Made by a program: the position numbers and the translations under genes. A stretch of 64,000 nt of DNA, from NCBI GenBank assembly GCA_029260295.1, contig JAJDDN010000003.1, positions 124,001 through 188,000 of the forward strand. The letters run 5' to 3'. Source of the DNA: Phycisphaerales bacterium. Its GTDB lineage: Bacteria; Planctomycetota; Phycisphaerae; Phycisphaerales; UBA1924. The notes beneath the pieces were generated by a model, which did not search any database, had not been told where the DNA came from, and saw nothing but the letters and a program-made list of their open reading frames with translations. Numbering within the stretch: position 1 is the first letter of the stretch; each line of letters begins with the position of its first letter. Below are positions 17,709-25,858 of the stretch, in pieces.

Positions 17709-17736
17709 TTGACGCTCATGCCATTTCGGGTACATT
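17709..17736 (+). promoter_or_regulatory. sigma-70-type promoter of the 17.8-kb gene
   Basis: TTGACG at 17709-17714 and TACATT at 17731-17736 with a 16-base spacer, 50 bases before the start codon. A Leu/AT-rich stretch follows it. Confidence 0.5.
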
Positions 17737-17786
17737 AGATAACAGTTTCTATATATTATTAGCTCGAGCTGAATGAGGGAATCATC

Positions 17787-18395
17787 ATGAAAATCGCCGC
17801 CATCACACTCGCCGCATCCGCAGGACTCACCATGGCATCGCCGTATTTATCCTCTGTCAGCGGCAACGAGGGTGCTGACCCATTCGTTGCCGGCACCGGC
17901 TTCATTCAGACCATCGACCTCTCAGGAGTGAACAGCTGGGACCTCCTAGGCGATGCGAATAATGAACACCTCTCACTATTGGTTGGAGCAGGAGGTGTAC
18001 ATATTATGTCAATCGGCTGGGATGTGCACATCATGACACAAGGTTCGTCATGGCTCTCCGAGCCAGTCATCGACATCGAAGGCGAACTCTTCCTCACACC
18101 TGGTCTCGGCGATGACTTTGCTGGCACCAGGAGCTACAGCTCGGGCGGGATGCTTGATCTAGTAAGCTTGGGACTTGATTTTATCGTCAGTGCTGATGGC
18201 ATATTAAACTTTGAGTTCTTCGAATCCTTTGACGACATCGACGGCGAGATCGACGCGGTCTTCGGCGCTGGATCTGCAATCTATGTCCAGTATGTCCTCA
18301 CCCCCCCAACCCCCGGCGCCGCGATGACCCTCGCCCTCGGTGGATTGATCGCCGGCCGCCGCCGCCGAACCCCTTGGCCGGCACACACCGCCTGA
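17787..18395 (+). CDS. secreted PEP-CTERM-like protein, family copy A
   Basis: A protein of 202 residues and the first member of a three-gene family. Signal peptide ITLAASAGLTMAS, then TIDLSGVNSWDLLGDANNEH, IGWDVHI, SWLSEPVIDIEG, FLTPGLGDDFAGTRSYSSGG and FEFFESFDDIDGEIDAVFGA, nearly all shared with copy C at 21.1 kb. The C-terminus PPTPGAAMTLALGGLIAGRR carries two more Arg and then nine extra residues (TPWPAHTA end), so the Arg cluster is not terminal. The stop codon lies one base from the rnc stop. The function is unknown; secretion and surface sorting are inferred. Confidence 0.8.
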   Translation: MKIAAITLAASAGLTMASPYLSSVSGNEGADPFVAGTGFIQTIDLSGVNSWDLLGDANNEHLSLLVGAGGVHIMSIGWDVHIMTQGSSWLSEPVIDIEGELFLTPGLGDDFAGTRSYSSGGMLDLVSLGLDFIVSADGILNFEFFESFDDIDGEIDAVFGAGSAIYVQYVLTPPTPGAAMTLALGGLIAGRRRRTPWPAHTA

Positions 18396-18396
18396 T

Positions 18397-19119
18397 CTAG
18401 TCCGCCATGTGGGCGTTGCCCTCGTCGCAGATCTCCACGACACCCATCGCCTGAAGCGCGTTCTTCGCCGCTTCTTGCTCGGCCTGCTTCTTGGATTGCC
18501 CCCAGCTCGGCTCGTAGTTCTCGCCGTGCACTTCAACACCGATCTTAAACGACTTGGCGTGGTCGGGCCCCTTCTCATCGAGGATGTGATAGCTCGGCGA
18601 CACCCCATGCAACCTCTGGACATGCTGCTGGAGCACGCTCTTAAAATTGTGCTGATGCCCAGAATCCACAGCCGCATCAATCAACGGATCGATCAGCGGC
18701 TCAAGAAACAACCGGACCGCCTCCATCCCGCCATCGATATACAAAGCCGCAATCACCGCCTCGGTAATCGCCGCCGCCAGCGATGATGGCAGCGTGGGCT
18801 GGCTCTGCATCCCCTTGCCGACCCGGATGAGCTGGTCGAGCCCGACATCAATCGCCAGCGTCGCGCAGGTCGCACGAGAAACCGCGTGCGATTTAATCTT
18901 GGTCATCTCGCCTTCAAGGTAGTTGGGGTACCGCGTAAAGATCCGTTCGCACACAAACATCCCAAGGATCGCATCACCAAGAAACTCAAGGCGTTCATTA
19001 GAATCGAGCCTCGAATCGGTCACCGAGGCATGGACAAACGACCGCTGAAGCAGGTCCTGGTCTGAAAATGTGTGCTTGAGGATCAACTGAGCTTGATTCA
19101 ACTGCTCTTGATTCAGCAT
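18397..19119 (-). CDS. rnc: ribonuclease III
   Basis: A protein of 240 residues that cleaves double-stranded RNA in rRNA and mRNA maturation. The signature NERLEFLGDAILGMFV is at about residue 40, with the catalytic acidic residues, and the second acidic motif AAAITEAVIAALYID near 115. The C-terminal double-stranded RNA-binding domain is seen in NFKSVLQQHVQRLHGVSPSY, ... FKIGVEVHG and GQSKKQAEQEAAKNALQAMG. Length and domain order are normal. It is convergent with copy A of the PEP-CTERM-like family and divergent from rpmH. Confidence 0.97.
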   Translation of the reverse strand: MLNQEQLNQAQLILKHTFSDQDLLQRSFVHASVTDSRLDSNERLEFLGDAILGMFVCERIFTRYPNYLEGEMTKIKSHAVSRATCATLAIDVGLDQLIRVGKGMQSQPTLPSSLAAAITEAVIAALYIDGGMEAVRLFLEPLIDPLIDAAVDSGHQHNFKSVLQQHVQRLHGVSPSYHILDEKGPDHAKSFKIGVEVHGENYEPSWGQSKKQAEQEAAKNALQAMGVVEICDEGNAHMAD

Positions 19120-19457
19120 GGCGGCTCCGGATTGTCATGTTGAGCCGCTGGCGCACCAGAATGGCGTCGCCCAAACAGAACCCAACTACAAGAGCCGCCG
19201 TCCATGATCCAACGATCACTCGCTCAGCGTCCATACATAGAAAGTACCAAGGACGACGAACGAGTACCCGCAGCGATCAGCCGAGCGAGGACTCTTTACT
19301 ATCAGTATGGGCGATTTCCAATCTAATTTCCAGTCAAGAATCTAAATTGTGATCGCGCCCCCGATTTGGTGCTAGACCTTTGGGGGGGCAGGGTCTACAG
19401 TCGGAGCCCGAATCGACCAGGCTTCAAGCAGTCGGTGCGGATATTGGAGATTTAGCG
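19120..19457. other. intergenic region between rnc and rpmH
   Basis: A 338-base gap with divergent genes on both sides. No gene is supported. A possible rpmH promoter is TTGTGA and TGCTAG with a 17-base spacer near 19346-19375, followed by a G-run (CTTTGGGGGGGCAGG). No known ncRNA structure was recognised. Confidence 0.4.
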
Positions 19458-19598
19458 ATGGCAATACACTACCCAAGACGAGTCAGCAACATCAAACGCC
19501 GCCGTACTGTTGGCTTCCGGGCACGCATGCGGACAAAGAGCGGTCGCAAGATCATCAACGGTCGTCGTCGCATCGGTCGCAAGGTCGGCTGCAAGTAA
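19458..19598 (+). CDS. rpmH: 50S ribosomal protein bL34
   Basis: A 46-residue basic protein. Residues SNIKRRRTVGFRARMRTKSG and the Arg/Lys-rich end match bL34 (family: SNIKRKRTHGFRARMATKxGR). The N-terminus MAIHYPRR differs from the usual MKRTYQPS. The start ATG at 19458 fits the family length of about 45. In most bacteria rpmH is followed by rnpA; here a terminator and then a PEP-CTERM-like gene follow, so rnpA has been separated. Confidence 0.95.
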   Translation: MAIHYPRRVSNIKRRRTVGFRARMRTKSGRKIINGRRRIGRKVGCK

Positions 19599-19638
19599 GC
19601 ACCCGACCCAGCTGACCCCACATACGAACTGAATCATG

Positions 19639-19665
19639 AGCCCCGGTAGACCCGGGGCTTTTTTT
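19639..19665 (+). terminator. rho-independent terminator after rpmH
   Basis: Stem AGCCCCGG/CCGGGGCT with loop TAGAC and a run of seven T, 40 bases after the rpmH stop. Confidence 0.92.
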
Positions 19666-20009
19666 GAACACTCACCACATCGAAATGGATGTGGCCTTTT
19701 CGCACAGCCCCATACACAATATTGGTTATCGGTACAGCCTGACACATTCCTGGGCTAAATCGCCGTCGAGTCGTTGAAACCAAGCCTCATAATCGGCATC
19801 AATTTGCCAATATTTAGCCCAAATTCAAGACGCTTTCGTGGCACATCACCCGTTCTGGCGCATTCTTAACCCGTAAGCGGTGTCTCAAAGACCCCGATCT
19901 GCTGCTGCACCCAACTGGGCGCTCTCATTATGAACGCCAGCAGAGCGAGGCCATCAAGGCACCCGGTGTTCGAGAACTGATGTTTTTCAAGAACGGAAGA
20001 GGCGAATAT
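19666..20009. other. intergenic region upstream of family copy B
   Basis: About 340 bases with no supported gene. It should hold the promoter of the 20.0-kb gene, but no convincing -35/-10 pair was seen. The start codon is preceded by GGAAGAGGCG. Confidence 0.35.
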
Positions 20010-20624
20010 ATGAAAATTGCACTTGCTACCATTGCTGCACTCTCAGGGATCGCTACAGCTTCGACATACCTGTCAAGCGACGATTCTGAGTCACTCAATA
20101 TCGAAGGCACTGCTGGCGGTTCCGCCGCGGTCGCCACCATCACACTTGATCTCTCAGGGATCACAACATGGGACCTGCTCGGAGATGGTGACAACCTCGT
20201 CATGATCCTCGACGGTGGACCATTTGCCAACGAGCTCTCGCAAGTCATCGGAGTTGGCTGGGATGTCACTCTTGAAACATTCGGAGGCTCATGGCTCTCT
20301 GAAGCCACGATCGGTGTCGAAAACTCAGATCAGAGCGGCAGCTTCTTCGTAGGTCCAGGCTCAGGAGTCGATACCAGCGGAATCCAAGCATTCAGCTCAG
20401 GCGGCCTTATCAGCCTGGTCAGCGAAGGGCTTGATTTCAATCTCAACGAAGACGGCGATTTCCGAGTTGAGTTCTTCGAAACCTTCGATGACAACTCAAA
20501 TGAGATTGATGCCGAGTTCCTCGCAGGATCCACTCTTCGAATCCAATACACCATCATCCCAGCACCCGGAGCCATGGCTCTTCTAGGCCTTGGCGGGCTT
20601 GTGAGCGTTCGTCGAAGACGATAA
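20010..20624 (+). CDS. secreted PEP-CTERM-like protein, family copy B
   Basis: A protein of 204 residues. Signal peptide MKIALATIAALSGIATAS, then the family landmarks TLDLSGITTWDLLGDGDN, GVGWDVTLETFGGSWLSE, FVGPGSGVDTSGIQAFSSGG and RVEFFETFDDNSNEIDAEF. The C-terminus IPAPGAMALLGLGGLVSVRR with two further Arg is a textbook PEP-CTERM-like sorting signal. It is the most divergent of the three family members. ATG 20010 is preferred because upstream in-frame codons do not extend the signal peptide sensibly. A terminator follows. Confidence 0.82.
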   Translation: MKIALATIAALSGIATASTYLSSDDSESLNIEGTAGGSAAVATITLDLSGITTWDLLGDGDNLVMILDGGPFANELSQVIGVGWDVTLETFGGSWLSEATIGVENSDQSGSFFVGPGSGVDTSGIQAFSSGGLISLVSEGLDFNLNEDGDFRVEFFETFDDNSNEIDAEFLAGSTLRIQYTIIPAPGAMALLGLGGLVSVRRRR

Positions 20625-20679
20625 GCTATTGAAAAAACAACTACTTATACTCATAGTGGCTAAACCTAGAAATCAACCG

Positions 20680-20711
20680 ACCCCGTTTGGAGAACCCAGG
20701 CGGGGTTTTTC
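20680..20711 (+). terminator. rho-independent terminator after family copy B
   Basis: Stem ACCCCG/CGGGGT with a loop of about 14 bases (TTTGGAGAACCCAGG) and TTTTT. The loop holds a second possible pairing. Confidence 0.7.
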
Positions 20712-21084
20712 AATAGCCAGCGATCTCCAAGAGTATGGGTTCCATTTGTGTGCGACCGGCCAGATGTAAACTTAGGCAATCTAGGCAAAGTCCGTAATGT
20801 ATTCGTTGACAATGATTTATTGAATTAAGAACAATTCATTGATCAATTCCCCGCAATGCTATTGACAGCGGCCGGATTTCGCTTATTCTATACATGACCC
20901 GGCACATCTGTAACCCAGTGTCGTGTTCGCACAACATCCGTTCAGTGTTTTCAGAGAGAAGAGAGAACCCCGAACATTCTGGAGTGCTTCCCCACTTGAG
21001 GGGGTTAATAGGGTTTGTGTCAAGTTCAGGTGTGTTGCCTGTAACTTGCTAGTGTGTTTGATTCAAACGAAAGAGAGATAAAAA
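20712..21084 (+). promoter_or_regulatory. promoter region and leader of family copy C
   Basis: A 373-base AT-rich region with no gene. A strong promoter is TTGACA at 20862-20867 and TTCTAT at 20886-20891 (18-base spacer). A second TTGACA is at 20806-20811. The transcript would carry a leader of about 190 bases, with a small hairpin at CCCCACTTGAGGGG (20991-21004) and a purine-rich ribosome site GAAAGAGAG before the start. The combination suggests strong expression. Confidence 0.55.
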
Positions 21085-21663
21085 ATGAAGATCGCAATCA
21101 CTGCTATCGCTGCAATCGCAGGTGCTGCAACCGCATCACCTTACTTCACCGCTGCTAACGGCAACCAGGGCGTAGGCTCGGCTCCTGCTGGCGTAGTCGC
21201 CACCATGACCATCGACCTCTCGGGTGTCAACAACTGGGACCTCCAGGGTGGTGCACTCAACGAAACCATCTCGGCGATGGTTGCTGCAGACGCTCACATC
21301 ATCGGCCTCGGCTGGGATGTAAACATCGCTAGCTTCGGTGCATCATGGCTCTCAGAAGCTGTTATGGACCTCGGCGGCGCCGTATTCCTGACTCCTGGTC
21401 TCGGCGACGACTTCGCTGGCTCCGCATCGTACTCCTCAGGCGGCATCTTGGACCTCGTAGGCACCGGCCTTGACTTCGTCCTCGCTGCTGATGGCCTCCT
21501 GAACATCGAGTTCTTCGAGTCATTCGATGACGTCTCAAGCGCTATCGATTCCACCTACGGTGCTGGCTCATCCATCACCATCCAGTACACCGCTATCCCA
21601 GCACCAGGTGCACTCGCAATGCTCGGCCTCGGCGGCATCGTCGCTGGTCGTCGTCGCCGGTAA
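21085..21663 (+). CDS. secreted PEP-CTERM-like protein, family copy C
   Basis: A protein of 192 residues, close to copy A over its whole length (TIDLSGVNNWDLQGGALNET, SWLSEAVMDLGGAVFLTPGL, DDFAGSASYSSGGILDLVG, LNIEFFESFDDVSSAIDS). The signal peptide ends GAATAS and the C-terminus is IPAPGALAMLGLGGIVAGRR plus two Arg. Unlike its neighbours it uses many GCT and GGT codons and almost no rare ones, which together with a TTGACA promoter and long leader suggests a highly expressed surface or matrix protein. No exosortase gene is in the window. The function is unknown. Confidence 0.85.
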   Translation: MKIAITAIAAIAGAATASPYFTAANGNQGVGSAPAGVVATMTIDLSGVNNWDLQGGALNETISAMVAADAHIIGLGWDVNIASFGASWLSEAVMDLGGAVFLTPGLGDDFAGSASYSSGGILDLVGTGLDFVLAADGLLNIEFFESFDDVSSAIDSTYGAGSSITIQYTAIPAPGALAMLGLGGIVAGRRRR

Positions 21664-21773
21664 TCGGTGACCGATACAACCCCGTCTTCTAGTCGGGATC
21701 GTATCTGCTTTGTTTCTCGAACATGACCCACTCGGTCGTATACCGGGCGTTCGAAATATAAACAAACACACTC

Positions 21774-21810
21774 AGGCCCTCAGCTTCGTGCTGAGGGCCT
21801 GTTCTTTTTT
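21774..21810 (+). terminator. rho-independent terminator after family copy C
   Basis: Perfect stem AGGCCCTCAG/CTGAGGGCCT with loop CTTCGTG, then GTTCTTTTTT. It is about 110 bases after the stop codon. Confidence 0.93.
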
Positions 21811-21855
21811 AAACCCATAACACATCACATCAACCACATCACAAAAAACCAAGCA

Positions 21856-21884
21856 CAAAAAACAAGGATGCCCAGGCATCCTTG
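21856..21884 (-). terminator. rho-independent terminator after nuoB
   Basis: On the minus strand AAGGATGCC/GGCATCCTT with a short loop is followed by GTTTTTT. It faces the copy C terminator, so the two convergent units are insulated. Confidence 0.85.
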
Positions 21885-21910
21885 AAGTGTTCAGTTCGTT
21901 GTAACTTCAA

Positions 21911-22474
21911 TCAGGACTGTGTCAATCCAACGGGCTGAGGGTTCACGCTGTGGGTCGGATCAACAACGACGCCCAAAGGCATCCGCTTGCCGCCACTCAT
22001 CGGTGGCATCCCCTCGGTATCAATATGACGCTGGATCGCCATCACACCCTCAAGCAGCATCTCAGGACGCGGCGGACACCCAGGAACATACACATCAACC
22101 GGGAGGAACTGGTCAACCCCTTGGACGGTCGCGTAGGTATCAAACACGCCACCAGTCGAAGCACACGCGCCCATCGAGATCACCCATTTGGGCTCCGTCA
22201 TCTGCTCATAGATCCGCTGAAGCACGGGGAGCATCTTGACAGAGATCCGCCCGGCAACAATCAAGAGGTCCGCCTGGCGAGGGGAGAACGACATACGCTC
22301 CATCCCAAAGCGGGCGATGTCATAACGGGACGACGCGGTCGCCATCAACTCGATACCACAGCACGCCGTCGCAAACGGCATAGGCCACATGCTCGAACGA
22401 CGGCCCCAGTTGACGACATGTCGCAGTTGGGTGGTCAGAAAGTTATCGGTCGGGATCGCGGCTTCAATACCCAT
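21911..22474 (-). CDS. nuoB: NADH-quinone oxidoreductase subunit B
   Basis: A protein of 187 residues carrying the NuoB (20 kDa) [4Fe-4S] cluster N2 ligands: [11 protein letters not shown] (adjacent Cys pair), [14 protein letters not shown] and [16 protein letters not shown]. The N-terminus ([20 protein letters not shown]) also matches. The family passes electrons from the peripheral arm of complex I to quinone. The C-terminal tail of about 25 residues is an extension. It stands alone with its own terminator and is not next to nuoA or nuoC, which is unusual for bacteria with a full nuo operon. Confidence 0.95.
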   Translation of the reverse strand: MGIEAAIPTDNFLTTQLRHVVNWGRRSSMWPMPFATACCGIELMATASSRYDIARFGMERMSFSPRQADLLIVAGRISVKMLPVLQRIYEQMTEPKWVISMGACASTGGVFDTYATVQGVDQFLPVDVYVPGCPPRPEMLLEGVMAIQRHIDTEGMPPMSGGKRMPLGVVVDPTHSVNPQPVGLTQS

Positions 22475-22566
22475 GAGATCGCCCTTTCAATCACGCACAA
22501 ATCAGAACTCGCGTGTGCCATAGTGTACGCAGGAAATCACACCTGTGGGCATTGATCAAACAACCA

Positions 22567-23034
22567 TCAGGCCGCCGATTCGCTCGCCGAATCGTCAGTC
22601 GCTTCTGTCTTGGGCCAGTCGGCGTCGTCGATCAAATCCATCGCACGGTCGTGCTCATCAAACCGCATTACACACACCGGACCATCAATCCCCTCGGCCG
22701 AGGGGATCAGGTAGCAGTACCGGATATTGATCCGGTTGTCGGCCATCAACACCGAAAGATCGCGGATCATGCCCGGACGGTTCTGGACACTCACGCCAAC
22801 GACCGGTGCTTCCACAATCGGACCAATCCCAGCATCCACCAGCGACTCACACATCTGTCGCAAGGATTGCTCAGGGGTACCGAGCAATCGCACGCAGCCG
22901 CGGTCTTGGTATTCGGTCGTTGAAATTGAAGTTATCTGAACACCGGCCCCCTTGGCGGCATCAAGCACCCCGGCAAGCTCGCCCGGACGCTGCTGAAGAT
23001 AAACGCTAAACTCTGACATCTGTATTCTTTGCAT
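22567..23034 (-). CDS. tandem ACT-domain protein
   Basis: A protein of about 155 residues with two ACT-type modules: FSVYLQQRPGELAGVLDAAK and GVSVQNRPGMIRDLSVLMAD. Both carry the PGxLxxVL-like helix start seen in ACT domains that bind amino acids. Similar short proteins are annotated as ACT-domain or acetolactate-synthase-regulatory-like proteins; the ligand here is unknown. The start at 23034 has AGGG five bases upstream; ATG 23019 (MSEFSVYL) is an alternative. The C-terminus is acidic. Confidence 0.8.
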   Translation of the reverse strand: MQRIQMSEFSVYLQQRPGELAGVLDAAKGAGVQITSISTTEYQDRGCVRLLGTPEQSLRQMCESLVDAGIGPIVEAPVVGVSVQNRPGMIRDLSVLMADNRINIRYCYLIPSAEGIDGPVCVMRFDEHDRAMDLIDDADWPKTEATDDSASESAA

Positions 23035-23154
23035 AGGAACCCTGATTCTAGGCACAAACCCGGCTCTCTTCCCGTTAAACAGGGATAAACAAGAGCGCAA
23101 GGGATCATATATACCGATCGGATAGCCCTGCGGTTCGCTCTGTTCAAATCTGAT

Positions 23155-24600
23155 TTATGCCAGAAGTTCGGACAATGTTTGCTGCCCCATAGACGCCCGT
23201 GCCGCCCCCAGGATCGAACCCGGGATGTTGGCACGGGACTGGTCGCGGAATCGGTCCAGATGGCCCCCCGCATCAAGCAGATCGCTGAGCTTGATCTGGT
23301 CGCCAGGCCTTGCGAGTGTAAAGGCATCATCCGCGTCATCGCCCTGAGCGATGAGATTGAGCAGCCCAGCTGCCTGCAGGGCGTCCATCAGTTTGGCGGC
23401 CAGTGACGGATCAATATCCAAGCCCCCAGCGAGCTGGTCAGGCGTGGTCGTCTGGCCATCGACAAACCTTCGCCCGATGAAGGCACCGGCCGCGACGAGA
23501 ATGAGCGGATCGAGCAGCACCGGGCTCGCCGAATCGGCATCCCCGGTCAGAGCCGCCAGACCAGAGTTGACCAAACGGGTGAAATGCTGGAGCGCGTGGG
23601 TCATCTGCATACCGAGCAGAACAATCACCCAGGTGACATAGACCCAAAGCAAGAAAAGCGGAAGAATCGCCAGCGACCCATAGAACTTGGTGTAGCCGGT
23701 CGCGGATTTGAGGTAAAGCGTGAACCCAGACTTGCCAAGCTCCCACATAATCGCCGCCATAAACGCCCCGGCCAATGCCGGACGGATCTTGATCTTGGTG
23801 TTGGGGATCGTAAGGAACGCGACCAGAAGCAAGACGGTCGAAATCAGCACCGAGACCCCGAAACTGGCAAAGGTCGCCCCGATCATCCCGCCGGTCCCGC
23901 CGCTATCGCCTGAGACAGAAATGATCCATCTCCCGAGCGCATCGCCGACGATAAAGGTCGCCGCCAGCAGCAGCGTCCCCAGCGTCAGCATCGTCCAGTA
24001 CAGCATCAAACGCCTAAGCCAAGGCCTCCCCGAAGGCGCGGCGGTCAACTGGTTAAACGATTTTTCGATCTCGATCAGCATCGACATCGCGGCATAAATC
24101 AGCACGATCAACGAAGCCATCGCGATCCACCCCGTCGGCACATTGCGGAGCGAAGTGTTCACCCTATTGATCAAATCAGAAATCAGTTCTTCGATATTGG
24201 CCGACGACGCGGCCGGCTCCTGGGAAGGGTCTTCGGTGATCGGCTGGATGTCCTGCGGATTGAAGATCGGCTCAGGACCCATCTCAGTTGGTTCTTCTGG
24301 CACTTCCTCTATAGGAGCAGCAGCGATCTGCGAGATCCCCGCGTAATCAAGCACACGCCGAACCCCGGTATCCACCTCATCTTCAGACACGAACGACCCG
24401 AAAATCAGCAGCCCGATCGCCATGACCGGAATAATTGAGAAAATGGTGCGGTACGACATCGCCGCGGCCATGCGCGGGATCTGTGAACGGTGCAACCCGT
24501 TAATCCCCAACCTGCATACCGAGTTGAGCCGACGCCACTCCTCTTTCCAACGCGTTACTGTTGGCTCAGATTCCTGGGCTTCTGGGGTTGGCGTTGTCAT
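23155..24600 (-). CDS. YihY/BrkB-family inner-membrane protein
   Basis: A protein of 481 residues. The YihY pattern is seen in IPRMAAAMSYRTIFSIIPVM near residue 40, PSGRPWLRRLMLYWTMLTLG, AGAFMAAIMWELGKSGFTLY and YGSLAILPLFLLWVYVTWVI. Five to six membrane segments are present. A Pro/Glu-rich insertion (EEVPEEPTEMGPEPIFNPQD) follows the first helix and should be extracytoplasmic. The C-terminal 130 residues are soluble and contain a winged-helix-like stretch (LDIDPSLAAKLMDALQAAGL). The function of the family is not settled; older ties to RNase BN are not supported. Confidence 0.88.
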   Translation of the reverse strand: MTTPTPEAQESEPTVTRWKEEWRRLNSVCRLGINGLHRSQIPRMAAAMSYRTIFSIIPVMAIGLLIFGSFVSEDEVDTGVRRVLDYAGISQIAAAPIEEVPEEPTEMGPEPIFNPQDIQPITEDPSQEPAASSANIEELISDLINRVNTSLRNVPTGWIAMASLIVLIYAAMSMLIEIEKSFNQLTAAPSGRPWLRRLMLYWTMLTLGTLLLAATFIVGDALGRWIISVSGDSGGTGGMIGATFASFGVSVLISTVLLLVAFLTIPNTKIKIRPALAGAFMAAIMWELGKSGFTLYLKSATGYTKFYGSLAILPLFLLWVYVTWVIVLLGMQMTHALQHFTRLVNSGLAALTGDADSASPVLLDPLILVAAGAFIGRRFVDGQTTTPDQLAGGLDIDPSLAAKLMDALQAAGLLNLIAQGDDADDAFTLARPGDQIKLSDLLDAGGHLDRFRDQSRANIPGSILGAARASMGQQTLSELLA

Positions 24601-24638
24601 TGGCGGTTCCGTGCTCGGTTGGTGCTCAGTTAAAGAGC

Positions 24639-25709
24639 TCAGTTGCTGTCCTTCGGTGGGCGCCGTTTGATCGGTGCCGCCCTCGGTCCTCGGCTGGTGT
24701 TGGTGTTCCCGCCCTCGGGCGAAAGCGACGCCCGGTTAATCGCGTTCTTGATCGATCGACGACGGACACCCTTGGCAGGGCCGGATCGTGGATCGACATA
24801 CGGGACTTTCGGCTTATTCCCGCCCCTGTGTGACGGAGAATCCTGATGTTCGCCGAGTTTCATCGCCGCCGCCTTTTTGAGCAGCTTGATCTCATCTCGG
24901 CTCAGCTCACGCCAAGCACCACGAGCGACCCCCTTGAGCTCGACAGGCCCCATCGCCACGCGTTCGAGCTTGCGGACCGGAAATCCCACCGCAGCAAGCA
25001 TCCGCCGGACCTGACGATTCCGCCCCTCGCGGAGAGTCAGATCCATAATTGTGCTGTCACGATCCTGAGCAATCAGCTTGATCTCGACATGTGCGGTCCG
25101 CTTGGCCCCCTGGGTCCGCCCTTCGCTACGCTGGGCGAGGAAAATACCACGCTCGAGTTCATGGATCGCTTCCTGATCAAGCTTGCCCTTGACCGTAACA
25201 CGATAAGTCTTGGGCACCCCATACCGGGGATGTGTGAGCCTATTTGCAAGCTCGCCGTCGTTGGTCAGCAGAATCAGTCCCACGGTCTCGTAATCGAGCC
25301 TTCCGACCGGAAAAAGTCGAGCCGCTGCCGGGTGGTTCACCAACTCGGTCACGGTCCGGCGGTCGTACCCAGGCTCGTCCTTGACGGCACTAAGTGTCCG
25401 GGGTGGCTTGTTGAGCATGACATAAAGCAGCCGCTCGGCTTGCTCTAACACCTTATTTTGCACGACGATACGATCAACAGAAGGATCCACCCAGATCGGA
25501 AGATTTGTCTCGATTTTACCATTGACAGAGACATCCCCGGCTTCGATCATTGCTTCACATGTTCGGCGGGAACCCACGCCGGCATCGGCCATCACGCGCT
25601 GGAGCCGCTCGCCCCGGCTTGCGTCTCGGAGATCGGCGACCTTCTTGGATGGTCGGGAGTTTGGTTTATGGGATTGATTGCTCACGGATGAGTGTACGCC
25701 TCGGGTCAC
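24639..25709 (-). CDS. rRNA pseudouridine synthase (RluB/RsuA family)
   Basis: A protein of 356 residues. An N-terminal S4 RNA-binding domain (RGERLQRVMADAGVGSRRTC) precedes the catalytic domain: FPVGRLDYETVGLILLTNDG with the catalytic Asp, ELANRLTHPRYGVPKTYRVT, and EGRNRQVRRMLAAVGFPVRK. The family converts a specific uridine of 16S or 23S rRNA to pseudouridine; the order S4 plus RsuA fold matches RluB. The C-terminal 80 residues are basic and low-complexity (SHRGGNKPKVPYVDPRSGPA). Starts are ambiguous (GTG 25709 or GTG 25685). It lies 38 bases upstream of the YihY gene on the same strand. Confidence 0.92.
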   Translation of the reverse strand: MTRGVHSSVSNQSHKPNSRPSKKVADLRDASRGERLQRVMADAGVGSRRTCEAMIEAGDVSVNGKIETNLPIWVDPSVDRIVVQNKVLEQAERLLYVMLNKPPRTLSAVKDEPGYDRRTVTELVNHPAAARLFPVGRLDYETVGLILLTNDGELANRLTHPRYGVPKTYRVTVKGKLDQEAIHELERGIFLAQRSEGRTQGAKRTAHVEIKLIAQDRDSTIMDLTLREGRNRQVRRMLAAVGFPVRKLERVAMGPVELKGVARGAWRELSRDEIKLLKKAAAMKLGEHQDSPSHRGGNKPKVPYVDPRSGPAKGVRRRSIKNAINRASLSPEGGNTNTSRGPRAAPIKRRPPKDSN

Positions 25710-25858
25710 TCAGAATGGCGCAAGAGGGTGCATAGGTATCCTTACAGCGCGTTGTTTTTCGAGTTATCCGGTCGTGATTGCCGAGATAGAGGGTTACGCA
25801 CTGGTTCTGAACCCGGCGTTTGTGCTCCAACACCCCCACCGTCCACAGAGGTCTCGGT

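Noticed and set aside
19838-19856. A sigma-54-like TGGCAC element before family copy B
   Set aside because: The second half-site is GT rather than GC at the expected spacing, so it does not fit.
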